Source: Hyphomicrobiales bacterium
GTDB lineage: Bacteria > Pseudomonadota > Alphaproteobacteria > Rhizobiales > Rhizobiaceae
DNA length: 64,000 nt
Reading direction: 5' to 3'
Assembly: GCA_900473205.1 (NCBI GenBank)
Contig: UCLB01000005.1
Span: 1-64,000 of the forward strand
A model generated the notes under the pieces. That model saw only the letters and a program-made list of their open reading frames with translations, did no database searches and was not told where the DNA came from. Made by a program: the position numbers and the translations under genes. Of the stretch, positions 1 to 8,504 are shown piece by piece; the first letter of the stretch is position 1; every line of letters starts with the position of its first letter.

Positions 1-18
1 TGCGTCCCTTACAGGAGA

Positions 19-155
19 CAAATCCTAAAGGATTTGCTCCGAAATGGTCATGTCCCTCAGAGGACAAACAACGGTATTTTGCCTTCGGCAAAAACCAGAC
101 CAGATACGCAAACCTAAACAGGTTTGCTCTGGCGCGATAAATCCCTACGGGATTT
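19..155. repeat. Cluster of five short hairpins
   Basis: Five inverted repeats follow each other with little spacer: 19-36 (CAAATCC-TAAA-GGATTTG), 51-66 (TGTCC/GGACA), 77-93 (TTTTGCC/GGCAAAA), 109-126 (CAAACC/GGTTTG, with an outer CCAGA/TCTGG arm at 99-103 and 128-132) and 139-155 (AAATCCC-TAC-GGGATTT). Three share the pattern of a 6-7 bp A/T-led arm, a short TAC- or TAAA-containing loop and the arm again, two of them followed by GCTC. They look like diverged copies of one palindromic element. The function is unknown; a REP-like element or RNA-processing structures ahead of the tRNA are both possible. Confidence 0.6.
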
Positions 156-163
156 ACGCTGGA

Positions 164-240
<77 letters not shown>

Positions 241-741
241 AAATTCTTTTCCAAAATCACCGAGAATAATAAGAATGAACCGACCCAAACGGCAGTGCCC
301 GCAAGGACACGGAACAGAATGACGACCATGTGGACATCACGGGGCGGCGATCCGAAATGATCAGACGCAGTCCAAAAACTCAACCTACCGAAGCTTCGCC
401 TTCAAAGATGCATCCGGAAAACACGACGGGGCTAACCCATTCCTAGACTGCCAATCCCCAAGCGACCGACGCGTCTTGAAACCAGCCAATCCATCCGCCC
501 TCCCAACGTCATAACCCTTGCTCACGAGCGCCTGCTGCATCGCCAAGACATCAGACCGAAGCATCGAGCCAACGTCGCCCCATGTGGCTCGGAAAGGTCC
601 AGTATTGTTCTTGCCACCAATTAATGCGCTTCAGCGCGAAGCAAACTTTGTAGATAACTACTTTGTCGGTGATTCTGCTCATAGGACATGGACATATGTG
701 CCGGACGGCAACCCGACTGCCTTAGCGCGCCTCAGCACCCA
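241..741. other. Gene-free stretch after tRNA-fMet
   Basis: About 500 bases between the tRNA and the 3' end of the sensor kinase gene. An open frame starting at 518 on the plus strand runs into the antisense of the kinase, has no convincing ribosome binding site and no recognisable family, so I do not call it. I see no integrase remnant or tRNA-end duplication. The stretch probably holds only the tRNA 3' processing region and the kinase terminator. Confidence 0.5.
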
Positions 742-2013
742 TCAAACCCCACGCGTCGCCGGGATCACGATATCCACCCGCAGGCCACCAGAAGCTATAT
801 TGCTGGCTGTTGCGCCGCCGCCGTGCCACTTTGCGGCGCGGCGGGTGATGGCGAGGCCCAGGCCGAAGCCGGAGCGGGTGGTGACGGTGGAGCTTTGCGA
901 GAAGGGCTGGAAGATGGTTTCGAGCTCGGATTCTGGTACACCAAGACCTTGGTCCTGAATGGAGAGGGAGAGATTGGCGCCTCTGACCTCGGAGGTGACG
1001 ACGACCGATGTTCCAACTCGGGTGTGCGTGATCGCGTTGCGGATGACGTTTTCCAGTGCCCGGTAGATCAGTTCGCCGTTCACTGATGCCACGAATGTAT
1101 CGACGCCCTGATAGGTGACTTTAACCTCCCGGTTCTGGCCTTCGAAACTGGCGTCTTCCACGATCTCGCGAACGAGGTCGATGACATCGAGCGTTTGTCG
1201 GTCGAAGCGCAGGTTGTCTCTCTCCGAAAGTCTGGCCAGCGTCAGGATTTCGCCGACCAGTTCGTCGAGGCGCTCCACTTCGCGACCCATTCGCTCGACC
1301 ATCACAGTCAGTCGAGCCGGGTTTTGTTGTAGAACGCCGATGGCTGCCTGCAGCCTCGACAGTGGCGAGCGAAGCTCGTGCGAAACATCGTGAAACAATT
1401 GCTGCTGCGTTTTCTGAAGCTCCTGCAAACGTGCGGCGGTCACGTCGAGATCGTGGGCAAGCGAGGTGATTTCATCGCGCTTGCTGCCGATTGTGTGGGC
1501 GATACGAACGTCGAGCTGGCCATTGGCCAAAGCGCGAAGCCCGTAACGAAGCTGCTCGACTGGGCTGATGAAATAGCGAGCGAGCCAATAGGCGGCAGCC
1601 GCAGCAGTCAGGAGGGCAGCCAGCCAAGGTACGGCGCGTGGCCAGGTCTTGGAAATCATGCCCTGCAAAGAACCCGCAATCTCGATGCGATAGCAGTTCC
1701 CGTCGCTTACGACGGCTTTCATGAATTCGCTGCCCGCTGGTGTTGCACAGTCGGTGGCAGGACCGGCTGCGCTTATGTTGATGGGAATGTCCCGGCTCGT
1801 TCTTTTTATCGCCGCGAGTAAAGTCCTGGCTGCGTCCAGACCATTGGATTGCAATAGCTGCGACGTTGCTTCCATCGCAAACACATGTTCGCGGTGGGTG
1901 ACCTCCTCCTCGAAAGGGGATTGAAACAATATGCTAATCGTGAACAGAAACGCGATGGAGCCAGCCATGGCAAGCCATACGACGGTGAAGAATTTCCAGA
2001 ACAGGCGACGCAT
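742..2013 (-). CDS. CpxA-like membrane sensor histidine kinase
   Basis: A 423-residue sensor kinase. It has an N-terminal membrane segment (about residues 8-30), a periplasmic loop of about 95 residues, a second membrane segment (about 127-147), a HAMP linker, a HisKA domain with phosphoacceptor His212 in FHDVSHELRSPLSRL, and a HATPase domain with the G boxes DQGLGVPE and GFGLGLAI. The H-box and layout resemble CpxA/RstB. It should phosphorylate the response regulator just upstream, whose stop lies 2 bases before this start, so the pair is one operon. The divergent RND efflux operon suggests an envelope-stress or drug-sensing role. The stimulus cannot be read from sequence. Confidence 0.93.
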   Translation of the reverse strand: MRRLFWKFFTVVWLAMAGSIAFLFTISILFQSPFEEEVTHREHVFAMEATSQLLQSNGLDAARTLLAAIKRTSRDIPINISAAGPATDCATPAGSEFMKAVVSDGNCYRIEIAGSLQGMISKTWPRAVPWLAALLTAAAAAYWLARYFISPVEQLRYGLRALANGQLDVRIAHTIGSKRDEITSLAHDLDVTAARLQELQKTQQQLFHDVSHELRSPLSRLQAAIGVLQQNPARLTVMVERMGREVERLDELVGEILTLARLSERDNLRFDRQTLDVIDLVREIVEDASFEGQNREVKVTYQGVDTFVASVNGELIYRALENVIRNAITHTRVGTSVVVTSEVRGANLSLSIQDQGLGVPESELETIFQPFSQSSTVTTRSGFGLGLAITRRAAKWHGGGATASNIASGGLRVDIVIPATRGV

Positions 2014-2015
2014 TT

Positions 2016-2702
2016 CTAGCCTTCCAGCAATTGATAGCCACGGCCTCTTACGGCCTGTATCCAGGGTTGTTCATCCGCCCGGGTTCCCAGTTTTTGACGG
2101 ATACTGCTGATATGCACGTCGATGCGCCTGTCGAAGGCAGTCAAAGGTTTGCCGAAGGCGCGAAGAGAAATTTCCTGCTTGGAAACGAGTTGACCCGCAG
2201 AGCGCGCAAGCACTTCAAGCAGGCTGAACTCCGTACCGGTCAGCTCCAGCGGTGTACCGTGCCATTCCGCGGTTCGTTTTGACGGATAGAGAACAAGGTC
2301 GCCGGTTCTGATTTCTTCCACCAAACCATCGCGTTCGCTCCGGCCCGATCGGCGCAGAATGGCGCGGATGCGCGCCGCCAGCTCTCCCGGTGAGCAGGGT
2401 TTCGACACGTAATCATCGGCGCCGAGATTGAGACCAGAGATACGATCGACATCATCGCCACGGGCCGTCAACATCAATACGGGCACATCGCTGACCTGCC
2501 GGATTTTGCGCAGAACCTCGATACCATTCATGCGCGGCATCATGATATCGAGAACGATGAGATCGGTTGATCGCGACAGGGCCTTGGCGACACCGATCCT
2601 GCCGTCGGCAGTGGCTTCCACGGCAAAACCTTCCTCGGTCAGATACTCACCAAGAAGATTGGTGAGTTCCGTATCGTCATCGATCAAAAGAACCTGGGTC
2701 AT
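2016..2702 (-). CDS. CpxR-like OmpR-family response regulator
   Basis: A 228-residue regulator with a receiver domain (acidic pocket DDD at 8-10, phosphoacceptor Asp52 in LDIMMPRMNG) and a C-terminal winged helix ending RGRGYQLLEG. The C-terminal segment GKPLTAFDRRIDVHISSIRQ is strikingly close to E. coli CpxR. I start at the ATG at 2702 (MTQVLLIDDD), where CpxR proteins begin; an in-frame ATG at 2714 lacks a ribosome binding site. A CpxR-type box lies 60 bases upstream, so autoregulation and control of the divergent efflux operon are likely. Confidence 0.94.
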   Translation of the reverse strand: MTQVLLIDDDTELTNLLGEYLTEEGFAVEATADGRIGVAKALSRSTDLIVLDIMMPRMNGIEVLRKIRQVSDVPVLMLTARGDDVDRISGLNLGADDYVSKPCSPGELAARIRAILRRSGRSERDGLVEEIRTGDLVLYPSKRTAEWHGTPLELTGTEFSLLEVLARSAGQLVSKQEISLRAFGKPLTAFDRRIDVHISSIRQKLGTRADEQPWIQAVRGRGYQLLEG

Positions 2703-2762
2703 GGTGTAATCCATCGGGTAGATGGACGACCTTTAAGGCTTACCATCTGCGAATACAGCAGT

Positions 2763-2777
2763 TTTACATAACTTTAC
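2763..2777. promoter_or_regulatory. CpxR-type box between regulator and efflux operon
   Basis: On the minus strand the site reads GTAAA-GTTAT-GTAAA, a direct repeat of GTAAA with 5-base spacing, which is the published E. coli CpxR recognition pattern. It sits 61 bases before the regulator start and 72 bases before the efflux operon start, so one bound dimer could serve both genes. Binding by this regulator is inferred from its CpxR-like sequence. Confidence 0.65.
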
Positions 2778-2848
2778 GCATTCTTGACCGACATTAACAT
2801 CGCGATCTCTAAAGTACGGCCTTGAGCTTTTCAGGCAGTCCGGATCCC

Positions 2849-4276
2849 ATGCGCATTACGGTTTTTCATTCCTTTTCAGTTTTCGCCACGGCAGTTGTGC
2901 TCACCGGCTGCACAAGCCTCGGTGAGCTGAAGCCTGTGGCCTCCGTCGTTGCCGCCAACTGGCACGCCACCTTGCCCCATGGCGGTCGCTCCAGCGATCT
3001 TCTGGCCTGGTGGGCGAGCTTCAAGGATGGTTCTCTGGATACATTGCTGAGAATGGCAGAGCAGGACAATCCGTCCATTCAGGAAGCGGTGGCCAATATC
3101 GACAAGGCGCGGGCGACGCTCAACAGCACCAAGGCTGGCCTTTTCCCTTCACTCGATGGCTCCGCCTCAGCTAGCCGCGAGGGTAATAAGGGCGACGATC
3201 TCAACGTGCTTTCGGCGGGGACGACCAAAAGCGGCGGGCTCGATGCGTCTTGGGAACTCGATCTATTCGGAAAAACCAAGAAACAGGTGCAGGCCGCGGC
3301 GTCGAGAGCGCAGGGCAAGGTCTGGTCTTGGCATGATGCGCGCGTGTCCGTTGCCGCCGAAGTCGGTGATTATTATGTGCAATACCGCGCCTGCCGGCAG
3401 CTGGAGCGGCTTTACAGTGACGAACTCGCCTCCCAGAAAGAAACGATCCGGGTGACGGAAAAATCCGCGCAGTCGGGCTTCACCTCGACAGCCGATCTGG
3501 CGCTTGCCCGCGCCAGTGCTGCATCGTCTTCGTCAAGCCTCACTTCCCAGCGCGGGGCTTGCGAAATCCTCCTAAAATCCATCGTTCAGTTGACGGGTGG
3601 TGACGAGGTCGCTGTCAGAAAGCTTCTCGACCACGGGCCGAGCCGCATTCCGCAACCGTCCCAGTTACGCATCACTTCGGTTCCGGCAGAGGTCCTACGG
3701 CAACGGCCCGATATCAATCAGCTGGAAACCGAAGTTGTCGCGACGGTTGCGGATGTCGGTGCTGCCAAGGCGGATATGTATCCCAGCCTCAGCCTGAGCG
3801 GTTCGATTTCCATCAGCCAATCCACCGTTACCGGCAGATCGGTGCCATGGTCCTTCGGTCCTGCCCTGTCCATTCCCTTGCTTGATGGGGGATCGAAGCG
3901 GGCGGCGGTCAGAAGCGCGGTTGCAGATTACGATGTCGCTGTGGCGAGCTACAAGGACGGTGTCCTGAGTGCGGTTTCCGAGGTCGAGACAGCGCTTGTG
4001 AATGTGAATACAGCGCTGAAGCGCATCAACGATGCCAAGTCTGCCGCAGACAATTACCAGAGCTATTTCCGGTCTATCGATCAGAACTGGAGGTCCGGCG
4101 GGGCCAGCATTCTCGACCGTGAGGAGGCGCGCCGTTCTGCGCAGTCCGCCGCTATCAGCCTTATCGAAATCCGGCGCGATGCGGTCCAGTACTGGATTGC
4201 TCTCTACAAGGCTCTTGGAGGCGGCTGGGCTGCGCCAGCCAATGTCGCTGTTGCCTCCCTCAATGGAACACGCTGA
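2849..4276 (+). CDS. RND outer-membrane channel lipoprotein (NodT/OprM family)
   Basis: The outer-membrane channel of a tripartite efflux pump, 475 residues. I start at the ATG at 2849, which gives a lipoprotein signal with lipobox LTGC (Cys21); an in-frame TTG at 2822 would place 9 residues before the signal. Two TolC-type repeats follow, with conserved stretches such as LRQRPDINQLE and SWELDLFGK. Its stop shares one base with the start of the adaptor gene, so the operon is outer membrane factor, adaptor, pump. This gene order, with the channel first, is less usual than having it last. Confidence 0.93.
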   Translation: MRITVFHSFSVFATAVVLTGCTSLGELKPVASVVAANWHATLPHGGRSSDLLAWWASFKDGSLDTLLRMAEQDNPSIQEAVANIDKARATLNSTKAGLFPSLDGSASASREGNKGDDLNVLSAGTTKSGGLDASWELDLFGKTKKQVQAAASRAQGKVWSWHDARVSVAAEVGDYYVQYRACRQLERLYSDELASQKETIRVTEKSAQSGFTSTADLALARASAASSSSSLTSQRGACEILLKSIVQLTGGDEVAVRKLLDHGPSRIPQPSQLRITSVPAEVLRQRPDINQLETEVVATVADVGAAKADMYPSLSLSGSISISQSTVTGRSVPWSFGPALSIPLLDGGSKRAAVRSAVADYDVAVASYKDGVLSAVSEVETALVNVNTALKRINDAKSAADNYQSYFRSIDQNWRSGGASILDREEARRSAQSAAISLIEIRRDAVQYWIALYKALGGGWAAPANVAVASLNGTR

Positions 4277-5400
4277 TGCAAAAATATGTCTTCATTCCTG
4301 CTGCGATTGCAGTTGCACTCGCTTTTACCCTGAGTACCGATGCGCGCGGTGAGGACAGTCAGCAGACGACCACCCGCGCGGCGGCGCTGAGCGTGAACGT
4401 GACCAAGCCGGAGGTCGCGTCCTGGCCCGTGACCATTCCTGCCAGTGGACGACTTGCGGCATGGCAGGAAGCTGTCATCTCGGCTGAAGTCAGCGGCCTG
4501 CGGATCACCGGCGTCAATGCAGATGTCGGTTCTGCCGTGAAGAAGGGCGACCTTCTGGTCCAATTCGACCCCAAGACATCGCAAGCGGAACTCGATCAAC
4601 AAAAGGCTTCTGTCGACAAGGCTCAGGCAGAGCTCGATCAGGCCGTCGCTGATGCAGACCGTGCCCGCGGATTGACCGGATCCGGCGCGCTTTCGAACCA
4701 GCAGACGACGCAATATCTCATCACCGAGCGCACCGCCAAGGCGGAGCTTGCGTCTGCGCGCGCATCTCTCGCCTCCGCGCAACTGACGCTAGACCGAACC
4801 AAGGTCTATGCGATTGATGACGGCGTGATTTCCAGCCGCTCAGCCTCCTTGGGCAAGGTCGTCAATGCTGGCGACGAGTTGTTCAAGCTGATCCGCCAGA
4901 ACCGCGTTGAATGGAACGCGGAACTGCCGGTCAAACGTCTGGCCGATGTGAAGGAGGGGACGAAAGCTATCATCGCCACACCTGCGGGCGATGTTCATGG
5001 TGAAGTGCGGTTGATATCGCCCACCTCGTCCACGGATAACGGGCGGGTGATTGTGTATGTCGCGCTGCATCCAGACGCAGGCATGCCGCAGCCCAAGACC
5101 GGTGTTCTGGTCAGTGGTCATTTCGAATTTGCCCAGACCGATGCCCTCACGGTTCCCGCTTCGGCGGTGACACTCAGAGACGGCTTTTCCTACATCTTCA
5201 TCATGAACCCATCGCAGCAGGACACGGTTTTGCGAAAACGTGTCGATACCGGCCGACGGCAGGGGGATCGCGTTGAGATTCTCTCGGGCATAGACAAGGC
5301 GGATAGCATCGTCGCATCGGGCGGCGCCTTTCTGGCGGATGGCTCAGTCGTGCGGGTCGTAGGGGCAGCCGAAGTTGCCGAAGGGCAGGCCGCGAAATGA
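4276..5400 (+). CDS. RND efflux periplasmic adaptor (HlyD/MFP family)
   Basis: A membrane-fusion adaptor of 374 residues linking the inner-membrane pump to the outer channel. It has an N-terminal signal sequence (about 1-24, no lipobox seen), a biotinyl-lipoyl-like half around residues 60-100 (SGLRITGVNADVGSAVKKGD), an alpha-helical hairpin of roughly 45 residues per arm rich in Ala, Gln and Lys, then beta-barrel and membrane-proximal domains. The end overlaps the pump start by ATGA, so translation is coupled. Confidence 0.94.
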   Translation: MQKYVFIPAAIAVALAFTLSTDARGEDSQQTTTRAAALSVNVTKPEVASWPVTIPASGRLAAWQEAVISAEVSGLRITGVNADVGSAVKKGDLLVQFDPKTSQAELDQQKASVDKAQAELDQAVADADRARGLTGSGALSNQQTTQYLITERTAKAELASARASLASAQLTLDRTKVYAIDDGVISSRSASLGKVVNAGDELFKLIRQNRVEWNAELPVKRLADVKEGTKAIIATPAGDVHGEVRLISPTSSTDNGRVIVYVALHPDAGMPQPKTGVLVSGHFEFAQTDALTVPASAVTLRDGFSYIFIMNPSQQDTVLRKRVDTGRRQGDRVEILSGIDKADSIVASGGAFLADGSVVRVVGAAEVAEGQAAK

Positions 5401-8400
5401 ATTTCTCCTCTTGGTCCATCCGCAATCCGGTTCCGCCGATTCTACTTTTTGTGCTTTTAACCGCCTGCGGTCTCTGGGCGTTCAACCGCCTCGATGTGCA
5501 GAATTTCCCCGATATGGATCTACCGACCATCGAGATTTCAGCGTCGCTGGATGGTGCCGCGGCATCCCAGCTGGAAACGGAAGTGGCGCGCAAGATCGAA
5601 GATAAGCTGACGGGTCTGACGCAGCTCGATTCGGTTACGACGACAATCACCGATGGCTCGGTCAGCATTTCCGTAGCCTTCAAGGTCGGCAAAGATACGC
5701 AGGTTGCGCTGGATGAGGTCAAAAGCGCCGTTGATCAGGCTCAACCCGATCTGCCGCAGGATATGAACGCGCCGACCGTTTCGAAACAGTCTCTCAATTC
5801 GTCGCCGCTCATTACCTATGTGGTTCATTCTGACAAGCTGGACGATGCGGAACTGTCATGGTTCATCGACAACGACATGTCGCGCGCGTTGATGGCCGTG
5901 GATGGCGTTGGAGAAGTCGGCAGGCTGGGCGGCGTCGATAGAGAAATCCGGGTAGCACTGAACGCCGATCTGCTGGATGGTCTGGGTCTGACGGCCAATG
6001 ACGTCAACAGCCAGGTTGAGGCGGTGCAGTCCGATCTTTCGGGCGGCAAGGGGCGCATTGGCGGCGAAAGCCAGTCGGTTCGCACGCTGGCTGCTGCCAA
6101 GAGCGCGGATGAGATACGCGCGCTGCCCATTCCGCTCTCGAAGGGAAGCTGGGTCCGGCTGGACGAAGTCGCCACGGTGACCGATACCCACAGCGACCTG
6201 ACATCGCTGGCCTATCTCAATGGCAAGCCGGTGATAGCTGCGCAAATCAAGCGCTCCAAAGGATATTCCGATACTGCCGTGACAGACCGCGTTCGCGAGG
6301 CGATCAAAACATTCGCCGCCGCCAATCCGCAGGTGACGATCGAGGAGGCCTATAACACCATCGTGCCGACGGAGCAGAATTACGAATCCTCGATGCACAT
6401 GGTCTATGAGGGGGCGATCATTGCCATTCTGGTGGTCTGGCTGTTCCTTCGCGATTGGCGCGCGACGCTTCTCGCCGCCGTAGCCTTGCCGCTTTCCATC
6501 ATTCCCACCTTTCTCGTCATGTATCTGCTCGGCTACAGCCTCAACACGATCACGCTTCTGGCGCTTTCGCTGGTGGTGGGCATTCTCGTGGACGATGCCA
6601 TCGTTGAAATCGAGAATATCGAGCGACATCTCAATATGGGCAAAAGCCCCTTTGATGCGGCCATGGAGGCGGCGGATGAGATCGGACTTGCGGTCATTGC
6701 CACTACCTTCACTTTGGTCGCCGTATTTTTGCCGACGGCATTTATGGGCGGCATACCCGGCATCATCTTCAAGCAATTCGGCATCACGGCCTCCGTCGCC
6801 GTTCTTGCCTCCCTTCTGGTTGCGCGTCTGGTGACGCCGATGATGGCGGCCTATCTGATGAAGGCGACCGGCAAGGGCCATGATGAGGATGGCCGTATCA
6901 TGCAGGCCTATCTCTGGCTTGTGAAAGGCGCACTGAAACGTCGCTGGCTACCCGTGCTAGGCACTGCGGCTTTCATGGGCTTTACGGTTTTGCTGTTGAG
7001 CCATCTTTCGACGGGCTTTTTCCCGGCATCCGATAATGCACAAACGCAGGTGACGCTCACCACGCCTTCAGGATCGACCATCGAATCGACGGATGAAGCC
7101 GCGCAAAAGGCGTCCCGCATTATTGCAGGCGTGGAGCATGTGACATCCGTGTTTCAGGCAACCGGCACGGCATCGACCGGCGGGATGAACAGCACGTCCA
7201 CGGCTAACACGGACAGCGCCACCATCGTCGTCAACCTGACACCCATCGACGACCGGGATATCAAACAATCCCAGATCGAAGCGGATTTGCGCAAGGCTTT
7301 GGAACAGCTGCCCGGCGTCCGCATCGAGATCGGTTCCGGTGGGAATGGTACCCAGCTGACGCTGACGCTTGCGGGCGACGATTCCGATCTTCTGGAAAAG
7401 GCTGCATCCAGCCTTGAGGCCGATCTGCGCACCCTGCAAGGCATCGGCAACGTCACATCGTCAGCCGCAATGCAGGCGCCGGAAATCACCATCAAGCCCG
7501 ATCTGGCAGAGGCGGCCTCTTTGGGGGTAACGTCCAAAGCCATTGCCGAGGCTGTGCGTGTCGCAACGTCTGGCGCCTACGATGAAGCGCTTTCCAAGCT
7601 CAATCTGCCGGAGCGTCAGGTGCCTGTTCGCGTCATGCTGGATACGGTCAATCGTCGGTCGCTGGATGCGATCTCGCTGATCCCCGTGGAGGGCAGGGAC
7701 GGCAATGTCGCTCTCGGCGCGATTGCTGATATCACCATGGGTTCCAGCCCAAGCGAAATCGACCGGCTGGACCGCTCGCGCAATGTCTCGCTTACCGTCG
7801 AACTCAATGGCAGAAGTCTGTCGGAAGTTCTGGCGGAGGCTGAAAAGCTGCCGAGCTACCAGAACCTGCCACAGGGCGTGAAATTCGTGGAACAGGGAGA
7901 ATTGAAACGGCAGAGCGAGCTGTTCAGCAGTTTCGGCGTGGCCATGGCCATCGGCATTTTCTGCGTCTATGCCGTGCTGGTCCTGCTCTTCCACGATTTC
8001 CTTCAGCCGGTCACCATCCTCATGGCCCTGCCGCTCGCCTTTGGCGGTGCCATGCTGCCTCTGGTGCTGGGGGGGATGAGCTTCTCCATGCCAGCCGTCA
8101 TCGGCCTGTTGCTGCTGATGGGCATCGTCTCGAAAAACTCCATTCTTCTCGTGGAATATGCGATTGAGGCGCGTAGAGGCGGCATGTCCCGCTACGATGC
8201 ATTGATCGATGCCTGCCACAAGCGGGCAAGACCCATCGTCATGACCACCATCGCCATGGCCGGCGGCATGCTCCCGGCCGCCCTCAGCCTCGTCTCCGGC
8301 GACCCCAGCTTCCGCCAACCCATGGGCGTCGTCGTCATCGGCGGCCTGATTACGTCCACCTTCCTCAGCCTTCTCATCATTCCTGTCGTGTTTACGTTCC

Positions 8401-8504
8401 TGGATGATGTGCTGATTTGGGTGAAGGGGCGTATCGGCCACTCCACCCACCATCACGCCTCGGATAAAAACGTCGCGATGACTTCCAGAAATGCCGGGCC
8501 GTAA
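5397..8504 (+). CDS. RND efflux inner-membrane pump (AcrB/HAE1 type)
   Basis: A proton-driven multidrug transporter of 1035 residues, the normal family length. It has the expected 12 membrane segments in two halves, two large periplasmic loops, and the paired aspartates of the proton relay in TM4 (GILVDDAIVEIENIER). The C-terminal tail is rich in His and Ala (HSTHHHASD). The substrates cannot be predicted. The last 52 bases overlap the 3' end of recQ on the opposite strand, so the final 17 or so residues are encoded antisense to the recQ C-terminus. Confidence 0.96.
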   Translation: MNFSSWSIRNPVPPILLFVLLTACGLWAFNRLDVQNFPDMDLPTIEISASLDGAAASQLETEVARKIEDKLTGLTQLDSVTTTITDGSVSISVAFKVGKDTQVALDEVKSAVDQAQPDLPQDMNAPTVSKQSLNSSPLITYVVHSDKLDDAELSWFIDNDMSRALMAVDGVGEVGRLGGVDREIRVALNADLLDGLGLTANDVNSQVEAVQSDLSGGKGRIGGESQSVRTLAAAKSADEIRALPIPLSKGSWVRLDEVATVTDTHSDLTSLAYLNGKPVIAAQIKRSKGYSDTAVTDRVREAIKTFAAANPQVTIEEAYNTIVPTEQNYESSMHMVYEGAIIAILVVWLFLRDWRATLLAAVALPLSIIPTFLVMYLLGYSLNTITLLALSLVVGILVDDAIVEIENIERHLNMGKSPFDAAMEAADEIGLAVIATTFTLVAVFLPTAFMGGIPGIIFKQFGITASVAVLASLLVARLVTPMMAAYLMKATGKGHDEDGRIMQAYLWLVKGALKRRWLPVLGTAAFMGFTVLLLSHLSTGFFPASDNAQTQVTLTTPSGSTIESTDEAAQKASRIIAGVEHVTSVFQATGTASTGGMNSTSTANTDSATIVVNLTPIDDRDIKQSQIEADLRKALEQLPGVRIEIGSGGNGTQLTLTLAGDDSDLLEKAASSLEADLRTLQGIGNVTSSAAMQAPEITIKPDLAEAASLGVTSKAIAEAVRVATSGAYDEALSKLNLPERQVPVRVMLDTVNRRSLDAISLIPVEGRDGNVALGAIADITMGSSPSEIDRLDRSRNVSLTVELNGRSLSEVLAEAEKLPSYQNLPQGVKFVEQGELKRQSELFSSFGVAMAIGIFCVYAVLVLLFHDFLQPVTILMALPLAFGGAMLPLVLGGMSFSMPAVIGLLLLMGIVSKNSILLVEYAIEARRGGMSRYDALIDACHKRARPIVMTTIAMAGGMLPAALSLVSGDPSFRQPMGVVVIGGLITSTFLSLLIIPVVFTFLDDVLIWVKGRIGHSTHHHASDKNVAMTSRNAGP

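Noticed and set aside
19-155. CRISPR array
   Set aside because: The repeats are palindromes of varying sequence without constant spacer length, and no cas gene is present.
518-958. Open frame of 146 codons on the plus strand
   Set aside because: More than half of it is antisense to the sensor kinase gene, it has no family and no convincing ribosome binding site.
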